Shown: positions 1 through 8,629, counted from the first letter of the stretch. The stretch is 64,000 bases of DNA from Actinophytocola oryzae (GCF_004364325.1 NZ_SOCP01000020.1:1-64000); one strand, 5' to 3'. Numbers and translations: made by a program. Notes: a model not told the origin generated them from the sequence alone.

Positions 1-54
1 CTCAACGCGTTCGACCTCGCGTTCGACGGACGCCTGTCCACCGGCCGCAACTAA
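1..54 (+). CDS. C-terminal end of a transposase, probably IS256/Mutator family (partial)
   Basis: Only the last 17 codons and a TAA stop (52-54) are inside the window. The peptide reads LNAFDLAFDGRLSTGRN. Many IS256-family transposases end in a similar way (an aromatic residue, then a short stretch with E/D-G-R), so I infer that family. The fragment is too short to prove it. The terminal element DNA that follows is consistent with a transposase ending close to the end of its IS. It faces the recombinase gene that the element appears to interrupt. Confidence 0.4.
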   Translation, partial: LNAFDLAFDGRLSTGRN

Positions 55-115
55 CCAAATTCAAAATCCAGTTACACCGAAAACTTGACAGCCCCACCCG
101 GTACTTGACAGTGTT
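1..115 (+). mobile_element. Right end of an insertion sequence, probably IS256 family
   Basis: After the transposase stop the DNA contains the nonamer ACTTGACAG twice (about 83-91 and 101-109). Beyond about base 115 the minus-strand reading becomes normal recombinase protein sequence. The simplest reading is that the IS end lies at about 110-115 and that insertion cut the recombinase gene. The left end and the target duplication lie outside the window, so the exact boundary is not fixed. Confidence 0.4.
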
Positions 116-958
116 CGGTGTGGGCGGCGGGTTGGTCGCCAGGTCGAGGTTGAGTCGGTCAGCGATGGGCTGGTAGCCGAGGCGCTCCTCCAGCCGCCAC
201 TTGAAGATCCGCTTGACGACCGGGGCCTCGGCCGGGTTGGGCTCGAGGAAGGTCTTCTTCTGGCCCTTGGCTCGCTTGGCCGGGACCGGGTGCGGCACGT
301 GTTTGGCTTGGTACCCGTAACACGGCTTGCCGATGTTGAAGCCCTCCTCGGTGTGCACGGCGATGCCGTCCCAGGACTTCTCCAGCATCTCGACCACGTA
401 GAACTCGGAGATGCCCTGCTTGACCCGTCGGGTGAGCAGTTGGGTGGCGACCTTGGCTTTGCGGCCGGTGCCGTTGTGGGCGAGGTTGAACGGTTCATCG
501 GCGGCGAGCAGTCGAACCCCGGCGCTTTCGAGGCGGTTCTCGATGTCGGTGGCGATGTAGGTGCGGCGGGCGATGCGGTCGATGGACTCGCAGATGACGA
601 AGTCGAAACGCCGGTCGACGCGTTCGGCTTCGGCAAGCAGGTCCTGGATGCCGCCGTCACGCGGGATGGGGATGCCGAACTGCTCGTGCGCGGTGCCTTT
701 GCCGCGGGCGGCGAGTTCCTTGCGACCGGACTCGATGTCATAGAAGTGCGCCACGATCAGCGCGTCCTCAGGCAGCACGAGCTGCGACGCTCGGAGTTGC
801 CGGGGCAATGACAGGGTCGGGTCCTGCTGGTCGTAGGTCGACGTGCGCCCCGCCCAAGCGAAGCGCAGCAGCCGGGGACGCGCTTCGGCGGCTCCGGTGT
901 CGTCGTCGTGACGGCGATAGGGGCTGCGTGGGCGCCTACTGGTTGGTCGTCCGCCCAC
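2..958 (-). pseudogene. Serine recombinase, 3' end replaced by an insertion sequence
   Basis: The N-terminal half is a resolvase-type catalytic domain: the AGRTSTYDQQDP motif holds the nucleophilic Ser, and it is followed by LSLPRQ and by FDFVICESIDRIARR, the usual Arg-bearing segment. A recombinase (PF07508-like) domain follows, with GKPCYGYQ and a stretch ending EAPVVKRIFKWRLEERLGYQPIADRLN. After about residue 283 (TPNT) the sequence stops resembling the family and runs through IS-end DNA to a chance TGA at 2-4, so the C-terminal zinc ribbon and coiled coil expected of a large serine integrase are missing. The GTG start at 956-958 overlaps the preceding small gene. It is probably inactive, having lost most of its DNA-binding part. 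Confidence 0.75.
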
Positions 959-1193
959 TTGCGGACGAGTTCTGGGCCAGCCATTCGGTCACCTCCCTCA
1001 GCACGCGCGCCTGCTGCTGCGCGAGCGCTTCGCCTTCGGGTCCGTCGAGGAGCTGGACGTCAAAGACCACTTCCGGCGCCTCGGGCTCGAACTGCTCCGC
1101 GGTCCTTTTTCGACGCCGACCAGCAGCGGACGACGGCCTTGTCGGATCGTCGCGGCCGGGCGGGCGTCGGTGGCCGTCGTGCTTCTTCGTCAT
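936..1193 (-). CDS. Small recombinase-associated protein
   Basis: An 85-residue protein with a basic, Arg/Lys-rich N-terminus (MTKKHDGHRRPPGRDD) and a helical C-terminal half (ALAQQQARVLREVTEWLAQN). It has no recognisable domain. Its ATG overlaps the stop of the upstream gene (ATGA at 1190-1193), and its own stop lies inside the start of the serine recombinase, so the three genes are translationally coupled. Small genes of this sort are common just before actinobacterial serine recombinases. A role as an accessory DNA-binding factor is only a guess. Confidence 0.5.
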   Translation of the reverse strand: MTKKHDGHRRPPGRDDPTRPSSAAGRRRKRTAEQFEPEAPEVVFDVQLLDGPEGEALAQQQARVLREVTEWLAQNSSASGRTTNQ

Positions 1194-1684
1194 CGCACCT
1201 CACCCCGTGTGCCCGCCGTCGGGCTGCAGATCAGTTGGCGCATCAGGTTGTGCACCTCGGCCGACTGGTCCGAGGCCCCGAACGGCCATGCGTGCGACGA
1301 AGAGGTGGGCGATGTCGAGAAGTCCTGTGGGACGGCGGTGGTGAGGGTGGCGACGCGCACTCCGCACTCCGCGAACTCCTGGAGAACTGCTTGGTGCTCG
1401 GATAGCCGCCGGGGCAGTCGTGACTCGTCGACACAGGCCACCACGTCGAACCCGCGATCGCGGTCATGTGCCCGCTGGAGCAGTTCGACAAGACCGCCGT
1501 GCACTCGACGCCCTGCCAACGACAGGACTCGCGGCGTGTGGTCGCCCCGCCGGTTCCACACGCCGATGTCAGCGAAACAGGCCGAGATCAAGGCGGGGTC
1601 GAGCAGGGCAGTTGTGACCGCGTGGAGTTGCCGCAACAGCGACAACGGAGCGCCCAAAACAAGCTTAATCGCAAGTGTGGTCAA
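1190..1684 (-). CDS. Resolvase-like protein, possibly non-catalytic
   Basis: A 164-residue protein, first gene of the recombinase cassette. The stretch RGFDVVACVDESRLPRRLSEHQAVLQEFAECGVRVATL matches in layout the core of serine-recombinase catalytic domains (FD-x-V-hydrophobic, D-x-S/R-L-x-R, then AAGV-like). I see no N-terminal Tyr-x-R-x-Ser motif, so it is probably a catalytically dead paralogue or a remnant. The start appears to be TTG (1682-1684). A hairpin terminator lies just upstream in the opposite intergenic DNA. Confidence 0.4.
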   Translation of the reverse strand: MTTLAIKLVLGAPLSLLRQLHAVTTALLDPALISACFADIGVWNRRGDHTPRVLSLAGRRVHGGLVELLQRAHDRDRGFDVVACVDESRLPRRLSEHQAVLQEFAECGVRVATLTTAVPQDFSTSPTSSSHAWPFGASDQSAEVHNLMRQLICSPTAGTRGEVR

Positions 1685-1720
1685 GATCAGTTGCTCCCAA
1701 TTTGCTCACACAACGCAGAA

Positions 1721-1753
1721 ACGGCCTGTCGGTGATGATCATCAACAGGCCGT
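1721..1753. terminator. Hairpin, likely bidirectional terminator
   Basis: ACGGCCTGT (1721-1729) pairs perfectly with ACAGGCCGT (1745-1753). The 15-nt loop itself contains the palindrome GATGATCATC. It lies between the recombinase cassette and the tRNA remnant and would insulate them. Confidence 0.6.
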
Positions 1754-1771
1754 CTGACCAGTCTATATAAC

Positions 1772-1848
1772 TGGTGGTCGATACTGGGATTGAACCAGTG
1801 ACCCCTACCTTGTCAAAGTTGCGGCAGCGACCCGCTGACCTACGACGG
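1772..1848 (-). tRNA. tRNA-Val(GAC)-like remnant with a perfect 3' half
   Basis: On the minus strand the 3' half is canonical: anticodon loop TTGACAA (anticodon GAC), 3' anticodon stem GGTAG, T arm ACTGG/TTCAATC/CCAGT, 3' acceptor strand ATCGACC, discriminator A and encoded CCA (45 nt, 1772-1816). The 5' half is decayed. A D-loop-like TAGGTCAGCGG is visible, but the 5' anticodon stem (CAACT) has one mismatch and one wobble against GGTAG, and the 5' acceptor strand matches at only about four positions. It is either a decayed tRNA or the duplicated 3' half that a tRNA-targeting element leaves at its distal end. It is unlikely to make a working tRNA. Confidence 0.6.
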
Positions 1849-2255
1849 CGGCTGCCGGTGCAGGTCGGAGCGCTCCGTTTCACCAGGTTGTTCCTTCTTC
1901 TGACGCTTCGAGACGCGTTGTCATCGCCATAATTTCGCCAGTTGAATCCGTTCTGGTAGGCGCTTGACCAGTCGAAGGCTTCACCCACCGCCGAGGATGT
2001 TCTCCGCAGAGTCCGAAAACCTATCGAACTGGCCAACGCGCTCCCCTCCGGCCTGGCCGAGCGTTACGGCACCTCCCCTCGCGCATGCCGCGTGGGCGCG
2101 TTCAAGTCTGTCCGCAGTGGATCAGTTGAGATGACTGGAGTCATTCCCGACCGGGGTCGCGGCCTCTCCGGCGCCGACGCGACCACGACGGGAGCGTCCG
2201 CACGCACCTTGTCCAGCGGCCGCGGGTCTGGATGGCCCAGCCCGCCGCACGTGTG
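1849..2255. other. Intergenic stretch without a supported gene
   Basis: About 400 bases between the tRNA remnant and the first gene of the catabolic cluster. Open frames here are short and have no family resemblance or ribosome-binding site. Together with the tRNA remnant it looks like an island junction. Confidence 0.4.
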
Positions 2256-3302
2256 TCACATTCCTTCGGCGATTTCTCTGACCAGGGCGATGTCCCGGAC
2301 TCGTTGGGCCGGGTGCCGTGCGATGGGGGTGAGGTTGAGGGTGGTGACCCCGCTGGCCGCGTACGCGGCGATCCGTTCCGCGATGTGCTCGCGGGGGCCG
2401 ATCAGGTTGGTCTCCGCGACCAGGCTGGCGGGGACGGCGGCCGCGGCCTCGGCCTTGCGGCCGGACAGGTAGAGGTCCTGGACCAGACCGGCCTGGCCCT
2501 CGTAGCCGTAGCGTACGGCGAGGTCGTGGTAGAAGTTGCGGCCGCGGGCGCCCATGCCGCCGAGGTAGAGGGCGAGCTGGTGGCGCGGGATGTCCATCAG
2601 CCCGTCGACGTCGTCGCCTATGGCCAGTTGCGCGCCGGCCACGATGTCGAGGGGTGGGAGCGTCGGGGAGCGGGCGGCGGCACCCGCGGCGAGGGCGTCG
2701 CCCCAGACGGTGTCCGCTTGTTCGGGGCGGTAGAACATGGGCTGCCAGCCTTCGGCGATCTCGGCCGCGAGTGCGACGTTCTTCGGGCCGATCGCGGCGA
2801 GCATGATCGGGATCTGCTCGCGTACCGGGTGGTTGATCAGCCGTAGTGGTTTGCCCAGGCCGGTGCCCAGGTCGGGGAGCATTGGGACCTGGTAGTGCCG
2901 GCCCACGTGGCTGACCTTCTCGCGTTGCCAGACCTGGCGGCAGATGTCCACGACCTCGCGGGTGCGGCCGAGCGGGTCGTCGTAGGCGACGCCGTGGAAG
3001 CCCTCGATCACCTGTGGGCCGGACGCGCCGAGCCCCAGGGTGAACCGTCCACCCGAGACGTAGTCCAGGCCCGCCGCGGTCATCGCGGTGAGCGTGGGGG
3101 TGCGGGTGTAGATCGGGAGGATGCCGCTGGCTATCTCCACGGTTCTGGTGTGGGCCGCGGCGTAGCCCAGCTGGCTGACCGCGTCGAAGGTGTACGCCTC
3201 CGGTACGAACAGGATCTGCAACCCGGCCGCCTCGTACTCGACGAGGTCGTCCACGGCCTCCAGAAACCCTCCGCTGTACGTCAGCGACATTCCCACTCGC
3301 AC
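2256..3302 (-). CDS. LLM-class flavin oxidoreductase, probably F420-dependent
   Basis: A 348-residue TIM-barrel protein of the bacterial luciferase-like family. The N-terminus (MRVGMSLTYSGGF), the central segments TLTAMTAAGLDYVSGGRFTLGLGASGPQVIEGFHG and GKPLRLINHPVREQIPIMLAAIGPKNVALAAEIAEGW, and the C-terminal GPREHIAERIAAYAASGVTTLNL are typical of F420-dependent members rather than FMN-dependent SsuD types. It probably carries out an F420- or flavin-linked hydride transfer or oxygenation. Its start lies 1 base after the stop of the upstream flavin monooxygenase, so the two form an operon read leftward and may act on the same substrate. Confidence 0.8.
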   Translation of the reverse strand: MRVGMSLTYSGGFLEAVDDLVEYEAAGLQILFVPEAYTFDAVSQLGYAAAHTRTVEIASGILPIYTRTPTLTAMTAAGLDYVSGGRFTLGLGASGPQVIEGFHGVAYDDPLGRTREVVDICRQVWQREKVSHVGRHYQVPMLPDLGTGLGKPLRLINHPVREQIPIMLAAIGPKNVALAAEIAEGWQPMFYRPEQADTVWGDALAAGAAARSPTLPPLDIVAGAQLAIGDDVDGLMDIPRHQLALYLGGMGARGRNFYHDLAVRYGYEGQAGLVQDLYLSGRKAEAAAAVPASLVAETNLIGPREHIAERIAAYAASGVTTLNLTPIARHPAQRVRDIALVREIAEGM

Positions 3303-3303
3303 G

Positions 3304-4758
3304 TCAGCCTCCTGAGATCACGTAGTCGGCGAGCCGGAACCGGCGGGTGCGGAACCGGTACTCGATCATGTAGCCGGGCCAGTTGTTGGTGTTGCGGCGG
3401 CCGTCGAGGTACCAGCTGTCGCAGCCGCCCGTGTTCCACACCGTCGTGGTGAGCCGCCGCTGTGTCCGTTCGTCGAAGCGGTCGAGCACGTCCGCGCGTA
3501 CGTCCAACGTGCGGGCGCCGTCCCGCAGGACCCGTGCGGCCCGGACGACGTAGGCGATCTGGCTCTCCAGCATGTGGACGATGGAGCCGGAACCGACGTT
3601 GGTGTTCGGGCCGTACATCAGGAAGAAGTTCGGGAAGCCGCTGACCGCGAGACCGAGGTAGGCACGTGCGCCGTCGCGCCACACCTCGTTCAGCTCCCGG
3701 CCGTCGGGGCCGGTGACGCGCATCGGCGCGACGAAGTCGTGTGAGCGGAACCCGGTGGCGAGGATGATCGTGTCCACGGGGTACTCGGCGCGGGCGGTCA
3801 CCACCCCGGTCGGGCGTACCGCCACGATCGGGTCCTCTACCACGGAGACGTTGGGACGGTTGAGGGTCCGGTAGTAGTCGTTGGAGGTGAGCACCCGCTT
3901 GCAGCCCACCTCGTAGTGCGGACGCAGCCGGCGGCGCAGCGCGGGGTCACGCACCCAGCGCAGGGCCAGCAGGCACAGCAGTCGTATGTGGGCGGACAGG
4001 ACGCGGCGGCCCCTCGGGGAGACGAGACCGGGGTTGAGCAACAGTTCGAACCACACGAACACGGCCAGCCGCGAGAGCCTCTGCAGGCCCGGTACGCGGC
4101 GGTTCAGCACCGCGCGCAGCCGGGGGTAGCTGCGGTCCGGCTTCACCGAGATCCAGTGCGGGGTGCGCTGGAAGACGTGCATCGCGGCGACGTCCCCGGC
4201 GATGCGGGGCACGAACTGGATGGCGCTGGCACCGTTGCCGACCACGGCCACGATCTGACCGCGCAGGTCCACGGTGTGGTCCCACTCCGCGGAGTGGAAC
4301 GTCGCGCCCGCGAAGGTGTCGAGGCCGGGGAGCGCCGGGCGGGCTGGTCGGCTCAGCTGCCCGCACGCCGACACGAGGAGGTCGGCGGTGTGGGTGCGGC
4401 CGTCCCGGGTGCGGATCCGCCAGGCGCCGGCGTCGAAGTCGGCGTCGGTGACCTCCGCACCGAACACGATGTGTCCGGTGACCCCGTGCTCGTCGGCGCA
4501 GCAGCGCAGGTAGTCGAGGATCTCGGATTGCTCGGCGAAACGGCGCGACCAGTTCGGGTTGGGGGCGAACGAGTACGAGTAGAGCAGCGCGGGTGCGTCG
4601 CAGGCCGCGCCGGGGTAGGTGTTGTCGCGCCAGACACCGCCGAGATCACCGGCCTTCTCGAAGATGGTGATGTCGCTGAAACCGGCCTGCTTGAGCCTGA
4701 TCGCCAGGCCGATGCCGGAAAAGCCGCTGCCGACGATGGCGATGGACGGCTGCCCCAT
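3304..4758 (-). CDS. Flavin monooxygenase of the Baeyer-Villiger/FMO type
   Basis: A 484-residue protein. The start chosen is the ATG at 4756-4758, where GGAG precedes at good distance and the FAD Rossmann motif GSGFSGIG begins within a dozen residues; an upstream extension in frame has no homologous look. It has the FAD site, a second NADPH site (VVGNGASAIQ) and, between them, FAGATFHSAEW, which fits the Baeyer-Villiger fingerprint FxGxxxHxxxW. The likely reaction is NADPH- and O2-dependent insertion of oxygen into a ketone or oxidation of a soft nucleophile. It is followed at 1-base spacing by the luciferase-like oxidoreductase. It is divergent from the acyl-CoA ligase across a 230-bp region that holds a palindromic operator. 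Confidence 0.85.
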   Translation of the reverse strand: MGQPSIAIVGSGFSGIGLAIRLKQAGFSDITIFEKAGDLGGVWRDNTYPGAACDAPALLYSYSFAPNPNWSRRFAEQSEILDYLRCCADEHGVTGHIVFGAEVTDADFDAGAWRIRTRDGRTHTADLLVSACGQLSRPARPALPGLDTFAGATFHSAEWDHTVDLRGQIVAVVGNGASAIQFVPRIAGDVAAMHVFQRTPHWISVKPDRSYPRLRAVLNRRVPGLQRLSRLAVFVWFELLLNPGLVSPRGRRVLSAHIRLLCLLALRWVRDPALRRRLRPHYEVGCKRVLTSNDYYRTLNRPNVSVVEDPIVAVRPTGVVTARAEYPVDTIILATGFRSHDFVAPMRVTGPDGRELNEVWRDGARAYLGLAVSGFPNFFLMYGPNTNVGSGSIVHMLESQIAYVVRAARVLRDGARTLDVRADVLDRFDERTQRRLTTTVWNTGGCDSWYLDGRRNTNNWPGYMIEYRFRTRRFRLADYVISGG

Positions 4759-4944
4759 TCGTTTGGTCTCCTGCTCGACGTGGATCCCGACGATGTGGCG
4801 AACGGTAGGAAGCGATGGTCGGTCGTGGCCATGCTCTGCGCGGACACGTCGGTGCGAATTGCGGCCAGGCACGGACCCGCGGGTTCGGACTCGGGCCCGG
4901 CGGCTTGACGCCGGACCGGCGGACGTCCCATTCTGCCCCTAGTC

Positions 4945-4964
4945 AACCGACACCAATGTCGGTT
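4945..4964. promoter_or_regulatory. TetR-type operator, site 1
   Basis: Perfect inverted repeat AACCGACA-CCAA-TGTCGGTT. It ends 24 bases before the acyl-CoA ligase start and lies in the divergent promoter region shared with the flavin monooxygenase. The same arms and spacing recur at 11795-11814, and a degenerate copy lies at 8567-8586 upstream of the TetR gene. Confidence 0.75.
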
Positions 4965-4987
4965 AGGTGCGGAGGTGTGGCGGGCGG

Positions 4988-6772
4988 ATGATCACTGCGG
5001 AACAGGTGAGCGCCGCCGTCGGCGCGTGGACGCTGCCGCGCCTGCTGCGGCACAACGCCGTCCGGCACGGCGACCGACCCGCGTTGACCGGGACCGACGG
5101 GCGTACCCGAACCTGGCGGGACGTCGGGGAGGAGGTACGAGCCGTCGCGGGCGGGTTGGCAGCGCTGGGCCTGCGCCGCGGCGACCGCATGCTGATCGAC
5201 ATGTCGAGCCGCCCGGAGCACTGGGTCGTCGACTTCGCCGCGGTCTCGGTCGGCGCGATCCCGTGCACGACCTACGCCACGCTCAGCCCCGAGCAGATCC
5301 GGCAGGTGGCACTGCACAGCGGGGCCACCGTCGTGGTGCTGGAGGGACCGGCCCAACGGGCCCGCTGGGCCCGCGCGCTCGCCGAGATGCCCACGCTGAC
5401 CGCGGTCGTGGTGCTCGACGGTGCGGGGCACGCGCGTTATGCCGACCTGGTCGCCGCGGGCCACGACGCGCCGCTCACCGAGCCCGGCCAGAACGACCCG
5501 GTCGCGATGATCTACACGTCGGGTACGACCGGCGACCCGAAGGGCGTGGTGCTGACCCACCGGAACGTGCTCTACCAGTGCGCGTTCACGAATCTCGCGC
5601 AGCCGACGCCGCCGCACCCCAGGACGGTGGCCTACCTGCCGCTGGCGCACATCGCCGAGCGTGTGCTCGGCATGTACCTTCCGGTGTACACGGCGGGGCA
5701 TGTGACGATCTGCCCGGATCCCGGCCAGTTGCCCGCCACGCTGGCCGCGGTGCGGCCGCAGGGGTTCTTCGGCGTGCCACGGGTGTGGGAGAAGTTCGCC
5801 GCCGTCGCGCGACTGGCGCTGTCCGGCATGGACGAGGAGCGCCGGGCCGCGCTGGACAACGCGCGCGCCCTGGCCACGCGTGCGTACCGGATCCGTGCGA
5901 GCGGCGCCGCGCTGCCCGCGGAGTTGGCCATGGAGCTCGAGCGGGCCGACGCCGCGATGCTGCGGCCGCTGCGCGAACGGTTCGGGCTCGCCGAGGCGAC
6001 CCGGCTGGGCAGTGGCGCCGCCCCGGTCCCGGCCGAGGTGCTGGAGTTCTTCGGCAGCCTGGGCATGCCGATCATGGAGGTGTGGGGTCTCTCCGAGACC
6101 ACGGGCACGGCCACCAGCACGCTCCCCGACCACTACAGGGCCGGCACGGTCGGACTGCCCGTGCCGGGGATGGCGGTCCGGCTCGCGGCCGACGGGGAGA
6201 TCGAGGTGCGCGGTCCGCTCGTGTTCCTCGGCTACCTGCGCGCCGACGGGCGGATCGAGCCGGCGGTGGACGCGGACGGCTGGCTGCCGACCGGCGACAT
6301 CGGCACGTTCGACGACGACGGGCTCCTGCGGATCACCGACCGCAAGAAGGAGATCGTCATCACCGCGAGCGGGAAGAACATCGCGCCCAGCAAGGTGGAG
6401 TCGCTGCTGCGGGCACACCCGATGGTCGGCTACGCCGTCGTCGTGGGAGAACGCCGCCCGTACCTGACCGCACTGCTGGTGCTCGACGAGGAGGCCGCGC
6501 CGGCCTGGGCGGCGGCCAATGGTCTGTCCACTGTGGAGCTGAAGGACCTGGCGGCCGACCCACGGGTGCACGCGGAGCTCGCCGCCGCGGTCGCGCGGGC
6601 CAACGAGGCGTTGTCGCGGCCGGAACAGGTGAAGTCCTTCCGCGTGCTCGACCACGCGTGGGGCCCGGAGAGCGGTGAGCTCACCCCGACGCTGAAGCTG
6701 CGGCGACGAGTGATCGAGCAGCGCTACACCGACGTGATCGAGGAACTGTACACGGGAGGTTCGGCGACGTGA
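4988..6772 (+). CDS. Long-chain acyl-CoA synthetase (AMP-forming)
   Basis: A 594-residue adenylate-forming enzyme. Motif A3 (MIYTSGTTGDPKGVVLTH), the segment YLPLAHIAERV, motif GLSETTG and the C-terminal hinge GWLPTGDIGTFDDDGLLRITDRKKEIVITASGKNIAPSKVE are all intact; the N-terminal part is also full length for FadD15-like enzymes. It should activate a long-chain or bulky carboxylic acid to its CoA thioester. The ATG at 4988 has GGAGG 12 bases upstream; a GTG at 4967 in the same frame is the alternative. Its last codons overlap the start of the acyl-CoA dehydrogenase, so the two are co-translated, and both sit behind operator site 1. Confidence 0.88.
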   Translation: MITAEQVSAAVGAWTLPRLLRHNAVRHGDRPALTGTDGRTRTWRDVGEEVRAVAGGLAALGLRRGDRMLIDMSSRPEHWVVDFAAVSVGAIPCTTYATLSPEQIRQVALHSGATVVVLEGPAQRARWARALAEMPTLTAVVVLDGAGHARYADLVAAGHDAPLTEPGQNDPVAMIYTSGTTGDPKGVVLTHRNVLYQCAFTNLAQPTPPHPRTVAYLPLAHIAERVLGMYLPVYTAGHVTICPDPGQLPATLAAVRPQGFFGVPRVWEKFAAVARLALSGMDEERRAALDNARALATRAYRIRASGAALPAELAMELERADAAMLRPLRERFGLAEATRLGSGAAPVPAEVLEFFGSLGMPIMEVWGLSETTGTATSTLPDHYRAGTVGLPVPGMAVRLAADGEIEVRGPLVFLGYLRADGRIEPAVDADGWLPTGDIGTFDDDGLLRITDRKKEIVITASGKNIAPSKVESLLRAHPMVGYAVVVGERRPYLTALLVLDEEAAPAWAAANGLSTVELKDLAADPRVHAELAAAVARANEALSRPEQVKSFRVLDHAWGPESGELTPTLKLRRRVIEQRYTDVIEELYTGGSAT

Positions 6773-7905
6773 CCCTGACCGACGAGCAGCGTGACTTCGT
6801 GACCGCGATCGACGACTTCTGCGGACGCGAGGTCGGCGCCCGCGAGCGGTGGCTCGAGCTCACCGACGGCGGCGAGACACTGCACAACGCCGAGCTGTAC
6901 AAGAAGATGGCCGACCTGGGTTGGCTCGGTGTCGCGGTGCCGGAGGCCTACGGCGGTGCCGGGCAGAGCATGGTCGAACTGCTTCTGTTCCTGGAGACCA
7001 CCGCCTACTGGCAGGCGCCGATCAACGGGTTCGGCACGTCCGCGATCACGGCCGCCTCCATCGAGAAGTTCGGCACCGAGGAACAGAAGCGCAGCGTCTT
7101 GGGCGACTTCCTCGCCGGCACGGTGCTGGCGGTGTCGATGTCGGAGCCCGGCGCCGGGTCCGACGTCGGCGCGCTCACGTGCAAGGCCGCACGGCACGAC
7201 GGCGGGTGGGTGGTCAACGGCCAGAAGACCTGGTGCTCCAACGCGCATCTCGCCGACCACGTACTGCTCGTCGCACGCACCTCCACCGAGGGCGGCAAGC
7301 ACGACGGGCTCACCATGTTCCTGGTGCCGGCCGGTGCCGAGGGCCTGGCGGTGCACGGCATCGACACGATGGGCGGCCGCGAGGTCAACGACCTGTACTT
7401 CACCGACTGCTTCCTGCCCGACGACGCGGTGGTCGGCGAGGTCGACAAGGGCTGGCGCCAGCTGATGGCCGGACTGAACATGGAGCGGATGATCCTGGCC
7501 GGCCTGATGCTCGGCACCGCACGCAGGGCGTTCGACGACACCGTGACCTACGTGCGGGAGCGGCACCAGTTCGGCCGCCCTGTCGGTACCTTCCAGGCGC
7601 TGCGGCACCGGCTCGCCGACCACGCGACGGAACTGGAGTGCACCCGCCTGCTGGTGCACGACGTGGCGCGCCGGATCGCGGCCGACCCGGCCCGGCTGCT
7701 GCCACGCGAGGCCTCGATGGCCAAGCTGAAGGCCACGGAGGTCGCGAAGGCCATGGCGCTGGACGGCATGCAGATGATGGGCGGCTACGGCTACGCGACG
7801 GAGTACGGCATGGAGCGCCTGTTGCGCGGTACGGTCGTGTCCACTGTGTACGGTGGGACCAGCGAGATCCAGCGCGACATCATCGGGAAGACCTACGGTC
7901 TGTAG
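6769..7905 (+). CDS. Acyl-CoA dehydrogenase
   Basis: A 378-residue FAD enzyme of normal family length. It has the N-terminal helical domain, SMSEPGAGSDVGAL for the FAD/substrate region, the beta domain with NGQKTWCSNAHLADH, and a C-terminal helical domain with FGRPVGTFQALRHRLAD and QMMGGYGYATEYGMERLLR, then YGGTSEIQRDIIGK. It introduces the alpha-beta double bond in an acyl-CoA and hands electrons to ETF. It overlaps the acyl-CoA ligase by four bases (GTGA), so the CoA ester made by the ligase is the expected substrate. It ends 12 bases before the convergent TetR gene. Confidence 0.9.
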   Translation: MTLTDEQRDFVTAIDDFCGREVGARERWLELTDGGETLHNAELYKKMADLGWLGVAVPEAYGGAGQSMVELLLFLETTAYWQAPINGFGTSAITAASIEKFGTEEQKRSVLGDFLAGTVLAVSMSEPGAGSDVGALTCKAARHDGGWVVNGQKTWCSNAHLADHVLLVARTSTEGGKHDGLTMFLVPAGAEGLAVHGIDTMGGREVNDLYFTDCFLPDDAVVGEVDKGWRQLMAGLNMERMILAGLMLGTARRAFDDTVTYVRERHQFGRPVGTFQALRHRLADHATELECTRLLVHDVARRIAADPARLLPREASMAKLKATEVAKAMALDGMQMMGGYGYATEYGMERLLRGTVVSTVYGGTSEIQRDIIGKTYGL

Positions 7906-7917
7906 TACCCCGAGGAT

Positions 7918-8535
7918 TCAACAGCGCGGGTCGAGCCCGTGCCACAGCAGCCGCATCGCCGCCGTGACGAGCTCGTCCCGCGTCATCTCGCCGCGTCGCG
8001 CCCACCACTGGGCCAGTCCGTCGATACCGGTGATGAGCAGCTCGACGACGGCTTCCGTTGCGGAGGAGTCGGGGCCGAGCCCGATCCGCCGCAGGTCCGG
8101 GGACAGCAGCGCGGTCACCGCCCGGGTGCGGGCCTCCCGGATGCCCCACCGAACGGCCTGGATCTCCGCGTCGTCCTCGTCGGACCAGTCGAACAGCAGG
8201 TGCCGCGCGGCGGGTTGTGACTCGGCGAAGCTGAAGTACGCGTCGATCGTGGCACGCATGCGCTCCTCGGGCGCGCCGGTGCCGGTGATGCGCGCGCCGA
8301 CGTACTCGATCAGCGCCGCGTTCTGCTCCTGGAGCACGGACAGCAGCAGGACCCGCTTGTTCGGGAAGTGGTCGTACAGCACGGATCGGGTGACTCCGGC
8401 GGCCTCGGCGATCGCGCTCATCGCCGTCGCGTGATAGCCCGTCGCCGCGAGCACGTCGAGCGCCGCTTCGAGGATCTTCGCCCGCCGCTGTGGCCCCCGC
8501 AGGCGAGACCGGCCCGGCCGTGTCGTGTCCGCCAT
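7918..8535 (-). CDS. TetR/AcrR-family repressor, likely master regulator of the catabolic cluster
   Basis: A 205-residue protein with an N-terminal helix-turn-helix (AALDVLAATGYHATAMSAIAEAAGVTRSVLYDHFPNKRVLL) and a C-terminal ligand domain. It lies in the middle of the cluster, between the ligase/dehydrogenase operon and the oxygenase/oxidoreductase operon. A degenerate copy of the AACCGACA-N4-TGTCGGTT palindrome lies 32-51 bases upstream of its start, as expected for autoregulation. Perfect copies lie in front of both flanking operons. Many such TetR proteins sense acyl-CoA or hydrophobic substrates; the ligand here is unknown. Confidence 0.88.
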   Translation of the reverse strand: MADTTRPGRSRLRGPQRRAKILEAALDVLAATGYHATAMSAIAEAAGVTRSVLYDHFPNKRVLLLSVLQEQNAALIEYVGARITGTGAPEERMRATIDAYFSFAESQPAARHLLFDWSDEDDAEIQAVRWGIREARTRAVTALLSPDLRRIGLGPDSSATEAVVELLITGIDGLAQWWARRGEMTRDELVTAAMRLLWHGLDPRC

Positions 8536-8566
8536 GCCCCTCCCTCTGCCCGCTCACCAGCACCTT

Positions 8567-8586
8567 AGCCGACGTCGATGCCGGTA
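8567..8586. promoter_or_regulatory. TetR-type operator, degenerate site
   Basis: AGCCGACG-TCGA-TGCCGGTA matches six of eight bases in each arm of the palindrome at 4945-4964, with the same 4-base spacer. It lies between the TetR start and the end of the oxygenase gene, so it probably mediates autoregulation. Confidence 0.5.
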
Positions 8587-8629
8587 TCGGCCGCCACGCG
8601 GACGGGCGGCGCGCCAGGGCGGTCCCCCG

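Noticed and set aside
83..109. Two TTGACA hexamers as promoter -35 elements
   Set aside because: They form part of a repeated nonamer in the probable IS end, and no matching -10 at normal spacing is evident.
2092..2472. Open frame of 126 codons before the luciferase-like gene
   Set aside because: Overlaps the real gene in the opposite strand; no homologous features.
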